Shown: piece after piece, positions 1-5,220 of the stretch
Layout of the letters: each line of letters starts with the position of its first letter
Position numbering within the stretch: position 1 is the first letter of the stretch
Assembly: GCA_947367285.1 (NCBI GenBank)
Contig: CANBDB010000110.1
Span: 1 to 5,232, forward strand
DNA from: an uncultured Clostridia bacterium
Lineage (GTDB): Bacteria; Bacillota; Clostridia; Oscillospirales; CAG-272
DNA length: 5,232 nucleotides
Direction: 5' to 3'
The notes under the pieces: model-generated
Seen by the model: the letters and a program-made list of their open reading frames with translations, nothing else
Databases searched by the model: none
What the model was told of the DNA's origin: nothing
Program-made: the position numbers and the translations under genes

Positions 1-16
1 ATTCAAAGAAATGTAT

Positions 17-22
17 TATAAT
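17..22 (+). promoter_or_regulatory. Probable -10 element (TATAAT) of the zapA-U32 operon
   Basis: A perfect TATAAT lies about 90 bases upstream of the zapA start in a very AT-rich leader. The matching -35 box would fall at or before the first base of the window, so only half of the promoter can be seen. A second, weaker candidate, TATACT at 41-46, has no recognisable -35 at 17 bases (ATAATT). The leader between here and 97 is T-rich and carries only weak hairpins. Confidence 0.45.
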
Positions 23-97
23 TAATATATACATAATCATTATACTACTTTTTTCTCTTTTTTTCAAGAGCAAAAGTGCTTTTTTAGAAAATAGATT

Positions 98-103
98 CGG
101 AGG
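98..103 (+). promoter_or_regulatory. Ribosome binding site of zapA-like gene
   Basis: CGGAGG lies 9 bases before the ATG at 113 and is a strong Shine-Dalgarno match. It fixes this ATG as the start. Confidence 0.8.
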
Positions 104-112
104 TTTTTATTT

Positions 113-745
113 ATGAAGCAAAAATATACTATTCACGTTGCTGATTCCGAGATACATATAATTACCGAAGAGCCCAAAGAGGCGCTTGACACCATAGTGG
201 GCGTAGTTGACCGCCGTGTTAGAGAGATACATTTGCACAGTCCTCACTGCTCGCGCGTTGATGCGGCTATTATTCTCTGCATGGAATACTGTGCGGAAAA
301 ATTGAAGCTCAAAAACAAAATTAAGCAGGCAAATGCCGAGATTGAACGTCTCAACGTTATGAATGAGGCATCCGAGCGCGAAAGAGCCGCGCTTGAGCGA
401 GAGATTGAAGCACTCCGTGCCTCCCTCAACCTCTCCACAACTTCTAAGCACACGCAAAAAACCACAGCTCTCCAGCTCGGATTTGACGATATCGATGCCA
501 ACAACGAGCCCCTTGAGGTTATCCTCGATCACTCACAAAACGATGGTGAAACACAGGTAGAGGAAACTCTCGTTATCACCGAAAGTGCGGTGGACAAAAT
601 TCTCAATGACGAGGATGATTCCGCGTCCGAAGAAGCTGTTGTTCAAGATGGAGAGACTGAGGATGATGACAAAAAGCCCCACGCAAAAGCAAACAGGAAA
701 AAGGTTCGATCAATGTTCGACCTTATCTCATTTGACGATATTTAA
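113..745 (+). CDS. zapA: ZapA-like cell division protein with long acidic C-terminal extension
   Basis: The 210-residue protein probably binds FtsZ and stabilises or bundles protofilaments at the division ring. Residues 1-60 fit the ZapA globular head: a first strand (KYTIHVADSEIHI), then a basic helix (VVDRRVREI), then a helix of small residues (DAAIILCMEY). Residues 62-105 are a charged heptad-like helix (ERLNVMNEASEREREA type), the expected dimerising coiled coil. ZapA is usually about 85-110 residues, so everything after about 110 is extra: an FDDID segment at 124-128, a very acidic region at 139-186, a basic patch at 187-199, and a hydrophobic-acidic end, MFDLISFDDI, that repeats FDDI. 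The start has a strong ribosome site. The stop is 9 bases from the next gene, so the two are co-transcribed. ZapA membership is fairly sure; the role of the tail is unknown. A generic coiled-coil division protein is the alternative. Confidence 0.8.
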   Translation: MKQKYTIHVADSEIHIITEEPKEALDTIVGVVDRRVREIHLHSPHCSRVDAAIILCMEYCAEKLKLKNKIKQANAEIERLNVMNEASERERAALEREIEALRASLNLSTTSKHTQKTTALQLGFDDIDANNEPLEVILDHSQNDGETQVEETLVITESAVDKILNDEDDSASEEAVVQDGETEDDDKKPHAKANRKKVRSMFDLISFDDI

Positions 746-748
746 GGA
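744..748 (+). promoter_or_regulatory. Ribosome binding site of the U32 gene, overlapping the zapA stop
   Basis: AAGGA starts inside the zapA TAA codon and lies 6 bases before the ATG at 755. Termination on zapA therefore places ribosomes at this site, which suggests coupled translation of the two proteins. Confidence 0.6.
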
Positions 749-754
749 ATTAAT

Positions 755-2956
755 ATGAAGAAAGATAAATCCAAACGCCCCGCATACGCAGGCAACAAAA
801 ATAAGGGCGCAAGCCATAGTTTTTCAAAGCCAACGCGTGATGGCGGGGCTTTGAATTTGCAAAGCGGCGCAACCGAAAAAATTGATATTTCCAAGATAAT
901 AAAGCCGAGTGGCAAAAAGGCGAGCAATCGCCTGCCCGAGCTCCTTGCCCCAGCGGGCTCACTTGAAGCACTCAAGGCGGCTATAGCGGGCGGTGCCGAC
1001 GCCGTATATTTCGGTGGCGGAGATTTTAACGCGCGTATAAATGCAAAGAATTTTAGCAACGAGGAGTTAAAGGAAGCAATTGACCTTCTCCACTCCTGTG
1101 GCAGAAAAGCATACATCACACTCAACACCCTGGTATATGATCGCGAGATGAACGATTATCTTCGCTTTGCCGAATTCGTTTACACCGCGGGCGCTGATGC
1201 GCTGATAGTTGCCGACATCGGTGGCGCGGCAGCAATCCACCGACACCTGCCAAACCTTGAGCTCCACGCATCAACTCAAATGTCGGGGCATAATCTTGCC
1301 GAGGCGGAGCTTTTGGCTCGTCACGGCTTTTCAAGAATGGTTTGCGCACGCGAGTTGCCCAAAGATGATATTGAATATTTGGTTAAAAATTCACCGATCG
1401 AGATAGAAGCCTTCACCCACGGTGCGCTTTGTGTGTGCCACTCAGGTCAGTGTCTTTTTTCTTCCATAGTTGGTGGACGAAGCGGAAATCGCGGCGAGTG
1501 CGCTCAGCCCTGCCGACTTCCCTATCGTGATGAGCAGGGTAACGAAAGCTATCCCCTCTCCCTAAAGGACCTTTCGCTCACAAATCATATAACTGACCTT
1601 ATCGAAAGCGGTGTTCACTCACTCAAAATCGAGGGCAGAATGAAATCTCCCGAGTACGTTTTCGGCGTTGTGCGCGCATTCCGTACCCTCCTTGATGAAG
1701 GTAGAAACGCAACTCCCGACGAGATATCCAAGCTCGCTAAAATCTTTTCGCGAGGCGGATTTACCGACGGCTACTTCACAAGACAAATAAATTCCAAAAT
1801 GCTAGGTGTTCGAAGTGACGAGCAAAAGCAATTTTCCAAAGTGGCTCTTACGTCAAGTGAAAAAATTGACGAGATTACTCCCCAAAAGATAAAAATTTCC
1901 GTTTTTGCCGAGGTGTGTGCAGAAAAACCAATTTCCCTTCGTCTTGAATGTGGAGAAATCTCGGTTACCGCATACGGACAAATGCCCGATAAGGCGATAA
2001 ATGCGCCTCTTTCGGCGGAAAATATAAAGAAAAACCTCACAAAGCTCGGTGCTACTCGCTTTGAGCTCGAAAGCTACGTCGCCCTCACCGACGACGATAT
2101 AATTGTCCCCATAAGCGCGCTCAATGCTCTTCGTCGCGAGGCTTGCGAGATGCTCGAAACAGCTCTGAGCACGGGCAAGGCGACACGCGAGGGATTTGAA
2201 AAATACGTCCCCGTGGCATCGCAACGTGCAAAAAAGGAGCAACGCACCGCGCGTTTTTACACCGCGGAGCAAATAACTCCCCTCTCCCGCGAGTATTTTG
2301 ATATAATTTATCTTCCGTTACAAAATTTCAACGGCGAGTGCGAGGGTATAATCCTTCCGCCCGTTATTTTGGACAGCGAATTGTCAAAAGTTGATAAAAT
2401 GCTCGGCATGGCAAAGGCAAAGGGCACAAAATATGCGCTCGTTGGCAATCTCGGTGCGCTTGAGTTGGCTCAAAAATACGGATTCGTGATCCACGGAGAC
2501 TTCCGCTTCAACGTTTACAACAACGAAAGCACACTTGAGCTTGAAAAGCTCGGTGTCAAGAGCATCATTCTATCCCCCGAGCTTACTCTTCCTCAAATGC
2601 GTGACGTCAAGGGCGACACCGCCGCGATAGTTTACGGTAGACTCCCCTTGATGCTACTGGAAAAGTGCGTTTCCAAGGAGATTTCCACCTGTGAGAGATG
2701 CACCTCGGGCAAGACAACCATCACCGACCGCCGTGGCGTCACCTTCCCCGTTCTTCGCGAATACGAGCATAGAAGCGTTATTTACAACAGCGCGCCGACC
2801 TATATGGCGGACCGCGAGCCTGACCTTCAGCGCGCAGGAATTGTGAACCGTCACTTCATCTTTTCAACAGAAACAAAAATTGATGTCGACAAGGTGATTG
2901 GTGCCCATAAAAATCACTCCCCCGCTTCCGAGGGAGATAAAATCAGAAGAATATAA
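755..2956 (+). CDS. U32 family (DUF3656-type) protein, probable Fe-S RNA hydroxylation enzyme, RlhA/YdcP-like
   Basis: The 733-residue protein belongs to family U32. The family was named as a peptidase, but studied members (RlhA on 23S rRNA, TrhP on tRNA, UbiU/UbiV in quinone synthesis) are Fe-S proteins of oxygen-independent hydroxylation. The core begins at residue 60 (LPELLAPAGSLEALKAAI) with a barrel-like run (GADAVYFGG, ITLNTLVYD). The family signature spans 218-236: E218, F220, G223, C226, G231, C233. C226, C233, C249 and C253 have the spacing expected for a 4Fe-4S site. LSLKDLSL and SLKIEGRMKSPEYV follow at 268-302. The middle (about 370-500) fits the DUF3656 region, and a late cluster (C638, C646, C649) precedes TDRRGVTFPVL. 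Residues 1-58 are a basic, low-complexity extension with no other Met before 132, so the first ATG is the only likely start. The length suits the RlhA group, not the 300-450-residue members. The substrate (23S rRNA C2501 or another RNA) is inferred. Confidence 0.88.
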   Translation: MKKDKSKRPAYAGNKNKGASHSFSKPTRDGGALNLQSGATEKIDISKIIKPSGKKASNRLPELLAPAGSLEALKAAIAGGADAVYFGGGDFNARINAKNFSNEELKEAIDLLHSCGRKAYITLNTLVYDREMNDYLRFAEFVYTAGADALIVADIGGAAAIHRHLPNLELHASTQMSGHNLAEAELLARHGFSRMVCARELPKDDIEYLVKNSPIEIEAFTHGALCVCHSGQCLFSSIVGGRSGNRGECAQPCRLPYRDEQGNESYPLSLKDLSLTNHITDLIESGVHSLKIEGRMKSPEYVFGVVRAFRTLLDEGRNATPDEISKLAKIFSRGGFTDGYFTRQINSKMLGVRSDEQKQFSKVALTSSEKIDEITPQKIKISVFAEVCAEKPISLRLECGEISVTAYGQMPDKAINAPLSAENIKKNLTKLGATRFELESYVALTDDDIIVPISALNALRREACEMLETALSTGKATREGFEKYVPVASQRAKKEQRTARFYTAEQITPLSREYFDIIYLPLQNFNGECEGIILPPVILDSELSKVDKMLGMAKAKGTKYALVGNLGALELAQKYGFVIHGDFRFNVYNNESTLELEKLGVKSIILSPELTLPQMRDVKGDTAAIVYGRLPLMLLEKCVSKEISTCERCTSGKTTITDRRGVTFPVLREYEHRSVIYNSAPTYMADREPDLQRAGIVNRHFIFSTETKIDVDKVIGAHKNHSPASEGDKIRRI

Positions 2957-2962
2957 AAAATG

Positions 2963-2989
2963 GGGCTGATATTTCAGCCCTAAATTTTT
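2963..2989 (+). terminator. Rho-independent terminator of the zapA-U32 operon
   Basis: GGGCTGA (2963-2969) and TCAGCCC (2974-2980) form a perfect 7-bp stem with a TATT loop, six bases after the stop codon. The T run (TTTTT at 2985-2989) is set off from the stem by TAAA, so it may be moderately efficient unless the A run before the stem pairs with the T run after it and lengthens the helix. Confidence 0.75.
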
Positions 2990-2994
2990 CTCAA

Positions 2995-3022
2995 AACAAC
3001 ATATTTTAAAATTTGTGTTGTT
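2995..3022. repeat. Inverted repeat AACAACA-N14-TGTTGTT
   Basis: Two perfect 7-base arms (2995-3001 and 3016-3022) flank a spacer that holds its own palindrome, ATTTTAAAAT at 3003-3012, offset by one base from the outer centre. It lies just after the U32 terminator and before the promoter of the next operon. It could be an upstream operator or a weak RNA hairpin; no known box was recognised. Confidence 0.4.
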
Positions 3023-3035
3023 CCATTCCCTATTT

Positions 3036-3061
3036 TTTGATGCTATGATTAAGTCATCAAA
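3036..3061. promoter_or_regulatory. Inverted repeat TTTGATG-N12-CATCAAA, possible operator of the membrane protein/TetR operon
   Basis: Perfect 7-base arms (3036-3042, 3055-3061) enclose the proposed -10 element of the operon that contains a TetR-family gene. TetR regulators usually bind palindromes of this size over their own promoter, so this is the best operator candidate in the window. The assignment to this TetR protein is inferred from position alone. Confidence 0.45.
3041..3049 (+). promoter_or_regulatory. Extended -10 promoter (TG-C-TATGAT) for the 3080-4614 operon
   Basis: TATGAT at 3044-3049 is preceded by TG plus one base, the extended -10 signature, which can work with a weak -35. 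At 17 bases the -35 would be TTCCAT (poor); a better TTGTTC at 3018-3023 is 20 bases away. The start of transcription would fall near 3056, inside the right arm of the inverted repeat. Confidence 0.5.
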
Positions 3062-3065
3062 TCAA

Positions 3066-3072
3066 AAGGAGA
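3066..3072 (+). promoter_or_regulatory. Ribosome binding site of the small membrane protein gene
   Basis: AAGGAGA lies 7 bases before the ATG at 3080. It is a near-perfect Shine-Dalgarno sequence that sets this start. Confidence 0.8.
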
Positions 3073-3079
3073 ATAAAAA

Positions 3080-3433
3080 ATGAACACGGATAAAATTTAC
3101 GCAGAATCAATCGCAAAGGAGTATGCTCCTAAAAACAATTCAAAGATTGCGGCTTTACGCAAGCTTGATAAAAAGGCAAAAATGCCAGCAACGGTATTTG
3201 GCTACACATTTGGCATAATTTCCACACTAGTTGCAGGACTTGGAATGTGCCTCGCTATGAAGGTCATAGGCGGAACTCCTATTCTCACCGCAGCAGGTAT
3301 AGTAATCGGTATTATCGGATTTGCAGGTGTGGGCATAAATTACCCCATCTACAAAAAGATGCTTGAGAATGGCAAAAAGAAATACGCCTTTGAAATAGTT
3401 GAACTCGCAAAGGAAATCAGCGAGGGAAAATAA
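3080..3433 (+). CDS. Small two-helix membrane protein of unknown function
   Basis: The protein has 117 residues, and I do not recognise a characterised function. Residues 1-35 are a soluble, lysine-rich amphipathic segment (IYAESIAKEYAPK, IAALRKLDKKAK). Two hydrophobic, glycine-rich segments follow at about 36-60 (VFGYTFGIISTLVAGLGMCLAM) and 67-90 (ILTAAGIVIGIIGFAGVGINYP), separated by a short turn. Residues 91-117 are again charged (YKKMLENGKKKYAFEIVELAKEI). There is no signal-peptide cleavage site. The positive residues on both ends suggest that N- and C-termini are cytosolic and the two helices form a hairpin. It is the first gene of its operon, 22 bases before a TetR-type gene, so it is probably under that regulator's control. 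I see no nucleotide-binding or catalytic motif, so any enzyme name attached to relatives should be distrusted. That it is a real gene is well supported by its ribosome site and codon pattern. Confidence 0.8.
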   Translation: MNTDKIYAESIAKEYAPKNNSKIAALRKLDKKAKMPATVFGYTFGIISTLVAGLGMCLAMKVIGGTPILTAAGIVIGIIGFAGVGINYPIYKKMLENGKKKYAFEIVELAKEISEGK

Positions 3434-3439
3434 TTTATG

Positions 3440-3447
3440 AAAGGGGG
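3440..3447 (+). promoter_or_regulatory. Ribosome binding site deciding the TTG start of the TetR gene
   Basis: AAAGGGGG lies 8 bases before TTG at 3456, and no equally good site precedes the in-frame ATG at 3498. The five bases AAGGG (3441-3445) are complementary to CCCTT (3453-3457), which includes the first two bases of the start codon, so the site can fold against its own start. Confidence 0.7.
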
Positions 3448-3455
3448 CGCGTCCC

Positions 3456-4061
3456 TTGAATAGAAACGAAAGTAAATATTTTAATACTGCAATCAAAATG
3501 GACGAGGCTCTTATAACCCTCCTGGAAAAGAAGGATTTTGCCTTCATTACGATAAAAGAGATATGTGAGGAGGCGGGCGTCAATCGTTCCACGTTCTATC
3601 TACACTATGAGAATACCTCAGACTTATTACGAGAAGCAACACAGTACATCATTAACAAGCATTTTTCCTATTATAACATTGATCAAAAAGATATTATTCT
3701 TAAATTTGAAAACTGTGAACGAAGAGATCTTATATTTATAACTCACGAATATCTTGCCCCATACCTCACCTTTATCAAAGAAAACCGCAAGATTTTCAAG
3801 ATCGCAATCAAACAGTTTCAGGTAATGAATATGAACGAGGTGTACGGCAAAATGTTCAAGTACATCTTTGAGCCGATTTTGGAGCGCTTTAACGTTCCGG
3901 GAACAGAGCGTCCCTTTGTAATCAAGTTTTACTTGACGGGTGTGTTCGCCATCGTGATGGAATGGCTCGATAACGACTGTAAAGAGGACACTGATTTTAT
4001 AATCAAGCTCATATGCGATTGCGTGATGGGAGAGAGGAACATAAATGGACAAAACACTTAA
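3456..4061 (+). CDS. TetR/AcrR family transcriptional regulator
   Basis: This is a 201-residue DNA-binding repressor. Residues about 8-58 form the TetR N-terminal domain: a first helix (FNTAIKMDEALITLLEKKDF), then the helix-turn-helix at 33-52, IKEICEEAGVNRSTFYLHYE, which matches the family pattern closely, then NTSDLL. The ligand-binding half (about 75-190) resembles the C-terminal domain type with a YLTGVFAIVMEWLDND segment (166-182 region), seen in DhaS-like clostridial members; that subtype is a recollection, not a search. The TTG start gives the complete first helix with a good ribosome site; starting at the ATG at 3498 would cut into helix 1. The gene lies between two membrane-protein genes and its last 17 bases overlap the next gene. 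It probably represses its own operon from the inverted repeat at 3036-3061. The inducer is unknown. Confidence 0.9.
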   Translation: MNRNESKYFNTAIKMDEALITLLEKKDFAFITIKEICEEAGVNRSTFYLHYENTSDLLREATQYIINKHFSYYNIDQKDIILKFENCERRDLIFITHEYLAPYLTFIKENRKIFKIAIKQFQVMNMNEVYGKMFKYIFEPILERFNVPGTERPFVIKFYLTGVFAIVMEWLDNDCKEDTDFIIKLICDCVMGERNINGQNT

Positions 4062-4614
4062 ATCCTCTTCCCTCAGTTTACTTATTAATATCGCTTTTAG
4101 CGCATATCATATAACGTTTGGAGTAGTCACTCACTCATGGTGGCTTTTCACGGTTGGTGTTTATTATTTGATCTTGAGCATTATGCGTTTTGTTGTTATT
4201 ATAACACACAAAAATATTCAATTCATCACAAAATTTACAGGAATAATGCTGATGGTGCTCTCAATTCCTCTCGCAGGAACAGTTATCCTCGCAGTCGTAA
4301 CCGACCGAGGAACTGTTTTCCATATGATAGTAATGATAGCGATGGCTACATATACCTTTACCAAGGTTACACTCGCAGTGATAAATTTGATAAGAGCAAA
4401 AAAACATGCTTCGCAAAAGGTATTTATGCTGAGAAACATCTCATTGGCGACCGCGGCGGTCTCACTATTCTCTCTTCAGCGCTCAATGCTGGTATCTTTT
4501 GAGGGTATGACTGCGCTTGAAATACAAATTATGAACGCCGCAACCGGAAGTGCGGTGTGCGTGGCGGTTTTTGTTTTAGGTATAAATCTTCTGCAAAAAA
4601 GATATGAAAAATAA
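4045..4614 (+). CDS. Polytopic integral membrane protein of unknown function, coupled to TetR gene
   Basis: The 189-residue protein is mostly hydrophobic, with about six membrane helices by eye: roughly 10-28, 33-54, 63-85, 91-115, 130-144 and 163-183. Short basic stretches between them (HKN, IRAKKHASQK) and the basic end KRYEK suggest cytosolic loops. Visible landmarks are SWWLFTVGVYYLILSIMRF at 31-49 and SLFSLQRSML at 140-149. I do not recognise a transporter signature, ATP-binding motif or metal site, and six helices with tiny loops would suit a small transporter, a stress-envelope protein or an enzyme accessory equally. The start ATG lies inside the TetR gene, 17 bases before its end, with GAGAGGA at 4032-4038 as ribosome site, so translation is coupled. 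It is the likely effector of the operon. The stop overlaps the terminator stem. Confidence 0.8.
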   Translation: MDKTLKSSSLSLLINIAFSAYHITFGVVTHSWWLFTVGVYYLILSIMRFVVIITHKNIQFITKFTGIMLMVLSIPLAGTVILAVVTDRGTVFHMIVMIAMATYTFTKVTLAVINLIRAKKHASQKVFMLRNISLATAAVSLFSLQRSMLVSFEGMTALEIQIMNAATGSAVCVAVFVLGINLLQKRYEK

Positions 4615-4644
4615 AGAGTTGAATGGCTTGCCATTCAACTCTTT
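4613..4644. terminator. Bidirectional rho-independent terminator between convergent genes
   Basis: A perfect 14-bp stem (AAAGAGTTGAATGG at 4613-4626 and its complement at 4631-4644) has a CTTG loop. On the plus strand it ends in a TTTTT run (4642-4646). On the minus strand the stem is followed by A and then five T (complement of 4611-4607). It starts inside the stop codon of the membrane protein gene and lies 5 bases beyond the stop of the minus-strand regulator, so it serves both. Confidence 0.92.
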
Positions 4645-4649
4645 TTGCT

Positions 4650-5024
4650 TCACTGTTTTTTATAATTCAAATAATGCTTTTTTACAGCGGCAAAGGATTT
4701 GTCGCTGATAACGTGCTCAATGCGGCAAGCGTCCTCCGTGGCCGTCGCCTCGTCCACACCGAGGGACATAAGCACACCCGTAAGCACTGTATGGCGCTCA
4801 TAAAGCTGCTCCGCAACTTCCTTGCCCTTGGGATTTAGGGTGATATAGCCTTCACTATCCACCGAGATATATTCACCCTTTTTGAGAAGTCCTATCGCGC
4901 GGCTAACGGAAGGCTTGGTGTATCCAAGATACGCGCCAACGTCAATGGAACGAATCTTATCCTTTCCCTGCAACAAAACATAAATAGCCTCGAGATACAT
5001 TTGACCTGATTCGTAAAGCGCCAT
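4650..5024 (-). CDS. DtxR/MntR-family metal-dependent transcriptional regulator (iron-type ligands)
   Basis: This is a 124-residue repressor that binds DNA when loaded with divalent metal. Residues 5-60 are the winged helix: an ESGQMYLEAIYVL first helix, recognition segment YTKPSVSRAIGLLKKGEY, and wing DSEGYITLNPKGKEVAE. Residues 70-122 are the dimerisation and metal domain. Candidate ligands M9, H78, C100, E103 and H104 (in DACRIEHVISD) line up with the DtxR/IdeR set M10, H79, C102, E105 and H106, whereas MntR has Asp at the first position and Glu in place of Cys. DtxR's ancillary-site E83 and H98 fall on T82 and T96 here. The SH3-like third domain of DtxR (about 226 residues) is absent, as in short clostridial members. 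The start is the ATG at 5024, with AAAGGGGAG just before it; a longer in-frame start at 5087 would cover the promoter. It is divergent from an unseen gene with candidate operators, so it probably represses metal uptake. Iron specificity is inferred. Confidence 0.9.
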   Translation of the reverse strand: MALYESGQMYLEAIYVLLQGKDKIRSIDVGAYLGYTKPSVSRAIGLLKKGEYISVDSEGYITLNPKGKEVAEQLYERHTVLTGVLMSLGVDEATATEDACRIEHVISDKSFAAVKKHYLNYKKQ

Positions 5025-5029
5025 GAGTA

Positions 5030-5038
5030 CTCCCCTTT
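5030..5038 (-). promoter_or_regulatory. Ribosome binding site of the DtxR-type gene
   Basis: On the minus strand AAAGGGGAG precedes ATG at 5024 by 5 bases. It decides for this start over the in-frame ATG at 5087. Confidence 0.8.
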
Positions 5039-5054
5039 CAATAGTTATTGATTT

Positions 5055-5083
5055 ATTATAACACAAGAAAGCCGCTTTTTCAA
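5055..5083 (-). promoter_or_regulatory. Sigma-A promoter of the DtxR-type gene (TTGAAA-17-TATAAT)
   Basis: Read on the minus strand, TTGAAA (5083-5078) and TATAAT (5060-5055) are separated by exactly 17 bases. Transcription would start near 5048, giving a leader of about 24 bases. No GTTAGC-type palindrome overlaps these boxes; the nearest one (5122-5137) lies about 39 bases upstream of the -35, so autoregulation would have to act from a distance or be absent. Confidence 0.8.
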
Positions 5084-5121
5084 GCAAAAACTAAAATTTG
5101 TACAAAATGACATTTTTTACT

Positions 5122-5137
5122 GTTAGCAACCGCTAAC
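5122..5137. promoter_or_regulatory. Palindrome GTTAGC-AACC-GCTAAC, candidate DtxR-family operator
   Basis: Perfect 6-base arms flank a 4-base spacer in the divergent control region of a DtxR-type gene. The TTAG-N6-CTAA spacing matches one pair of half-sites in the DtxR/IdeR consensus TTAGGTTAGSCTAACCTAA (positions 1-4 and 11-14), which would suit a single bound dimer. It is GC-richer than the surrounding AT-rich DNA, and its first 8 bases recur at 5221. Confidence 0.65.
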
Positions 5138-5183
5138 CAAATTGTAAAAATGTACGAAATTTACAAATTTATGCAAAAAACTA

Positions 5184-5212
5184 TTGACTTTCAAAGAAAA
5201 AACTATTATAAT
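5184..5212 (+). promoter_or_regulatory. Strong outward sigma-A promoter (TTGACT-17-TATAAT) for a gene beyond the window
   Basis: TTGACT (5184-5189) and TATAAT (5207-5212) have ideal 17-base spacing, with a second overlapping TATAAT at 5212-5217. The start of transcription would be near 5219-5221, right where the second GTTAGC motif begins. The gene it drives is off the right edge; from the divergent metal regulator, a metal-uptake gene is the likeliest target. Confidence 0.8.
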
Positions 5213-5220
5213 ATAATGAA

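Noticed and set aside
55..87. Possible terminator or attenuator in the zapA leader (CTCTT/AAGAG and AGCA/TGCT hairpins followed by T runs)
   Set aside because: The stems are only 4-5 bp and mostly A-T or short; T-rich leaders give such pairings by chance. It would need structural conservation to be believed.
107..532. Long open frame antisense to zapA
   Set aside because: It is fully antisense to a well-supported gene, has no ribosome site, and its composition looks like a complement of coding sequence.
742..1128. Open frame antisense to the start of the U32 gene
   Set aside because: It is antisense to a conserved family core with no promoter or ribosome site, and is typical shadow coding.
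755..2956. Calling the U32 protein a collagenase-like protease
   Set aside because: The family name is historical. The DUF3656-type length and Fe-S cysteines fit RNA hydroxylation enzymes, and no protease catalytic set is visible.
3498..4061. ATG at 3498 as TetR start
   Set aside because: It removes the first 14 residues, part of the conserved first helix (KYFNTAIKMDEAL), and lacks a good ribosome site. TTG at 3456 has AAAGGGGG at 8 bases.
4623..4838. Plus-strand open frame after the membrane protein gene
   Set aside because: It begins inside the terminator stem and runs antisense to the DtxR-type gene. There is no support for translation.
4901..4906. Isolated GCTAAC half-site inside the DtxR-type coding region
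   Set aside because: It has no facing GTTAGC arm at the right spacing and is explained by the codons it encodes.
5025..5087. Longer N terminus for the DtxR-type protein from an in-frame ATG at 5087
   Set aside because: It would run through the -10 of a near-consensus promoter, adds residues (LEKAAFLCYNKS) unlike the family start, and lacks a ribosome site, whereas the ATG at 5024 has a strong one and gives the standard first helix.
5142..5166. Inverted repeat TTGTAAA-N11-TTTACAA in the divergent region, and the TTTGTACAAA palindrome at 5097-5106
   Set aside because: Both are made almost wholly of A and T in very AT-rich DNA, so chance is likely. The spacing does not match the Rex-type TTGTNAAN4TTNACAA box.
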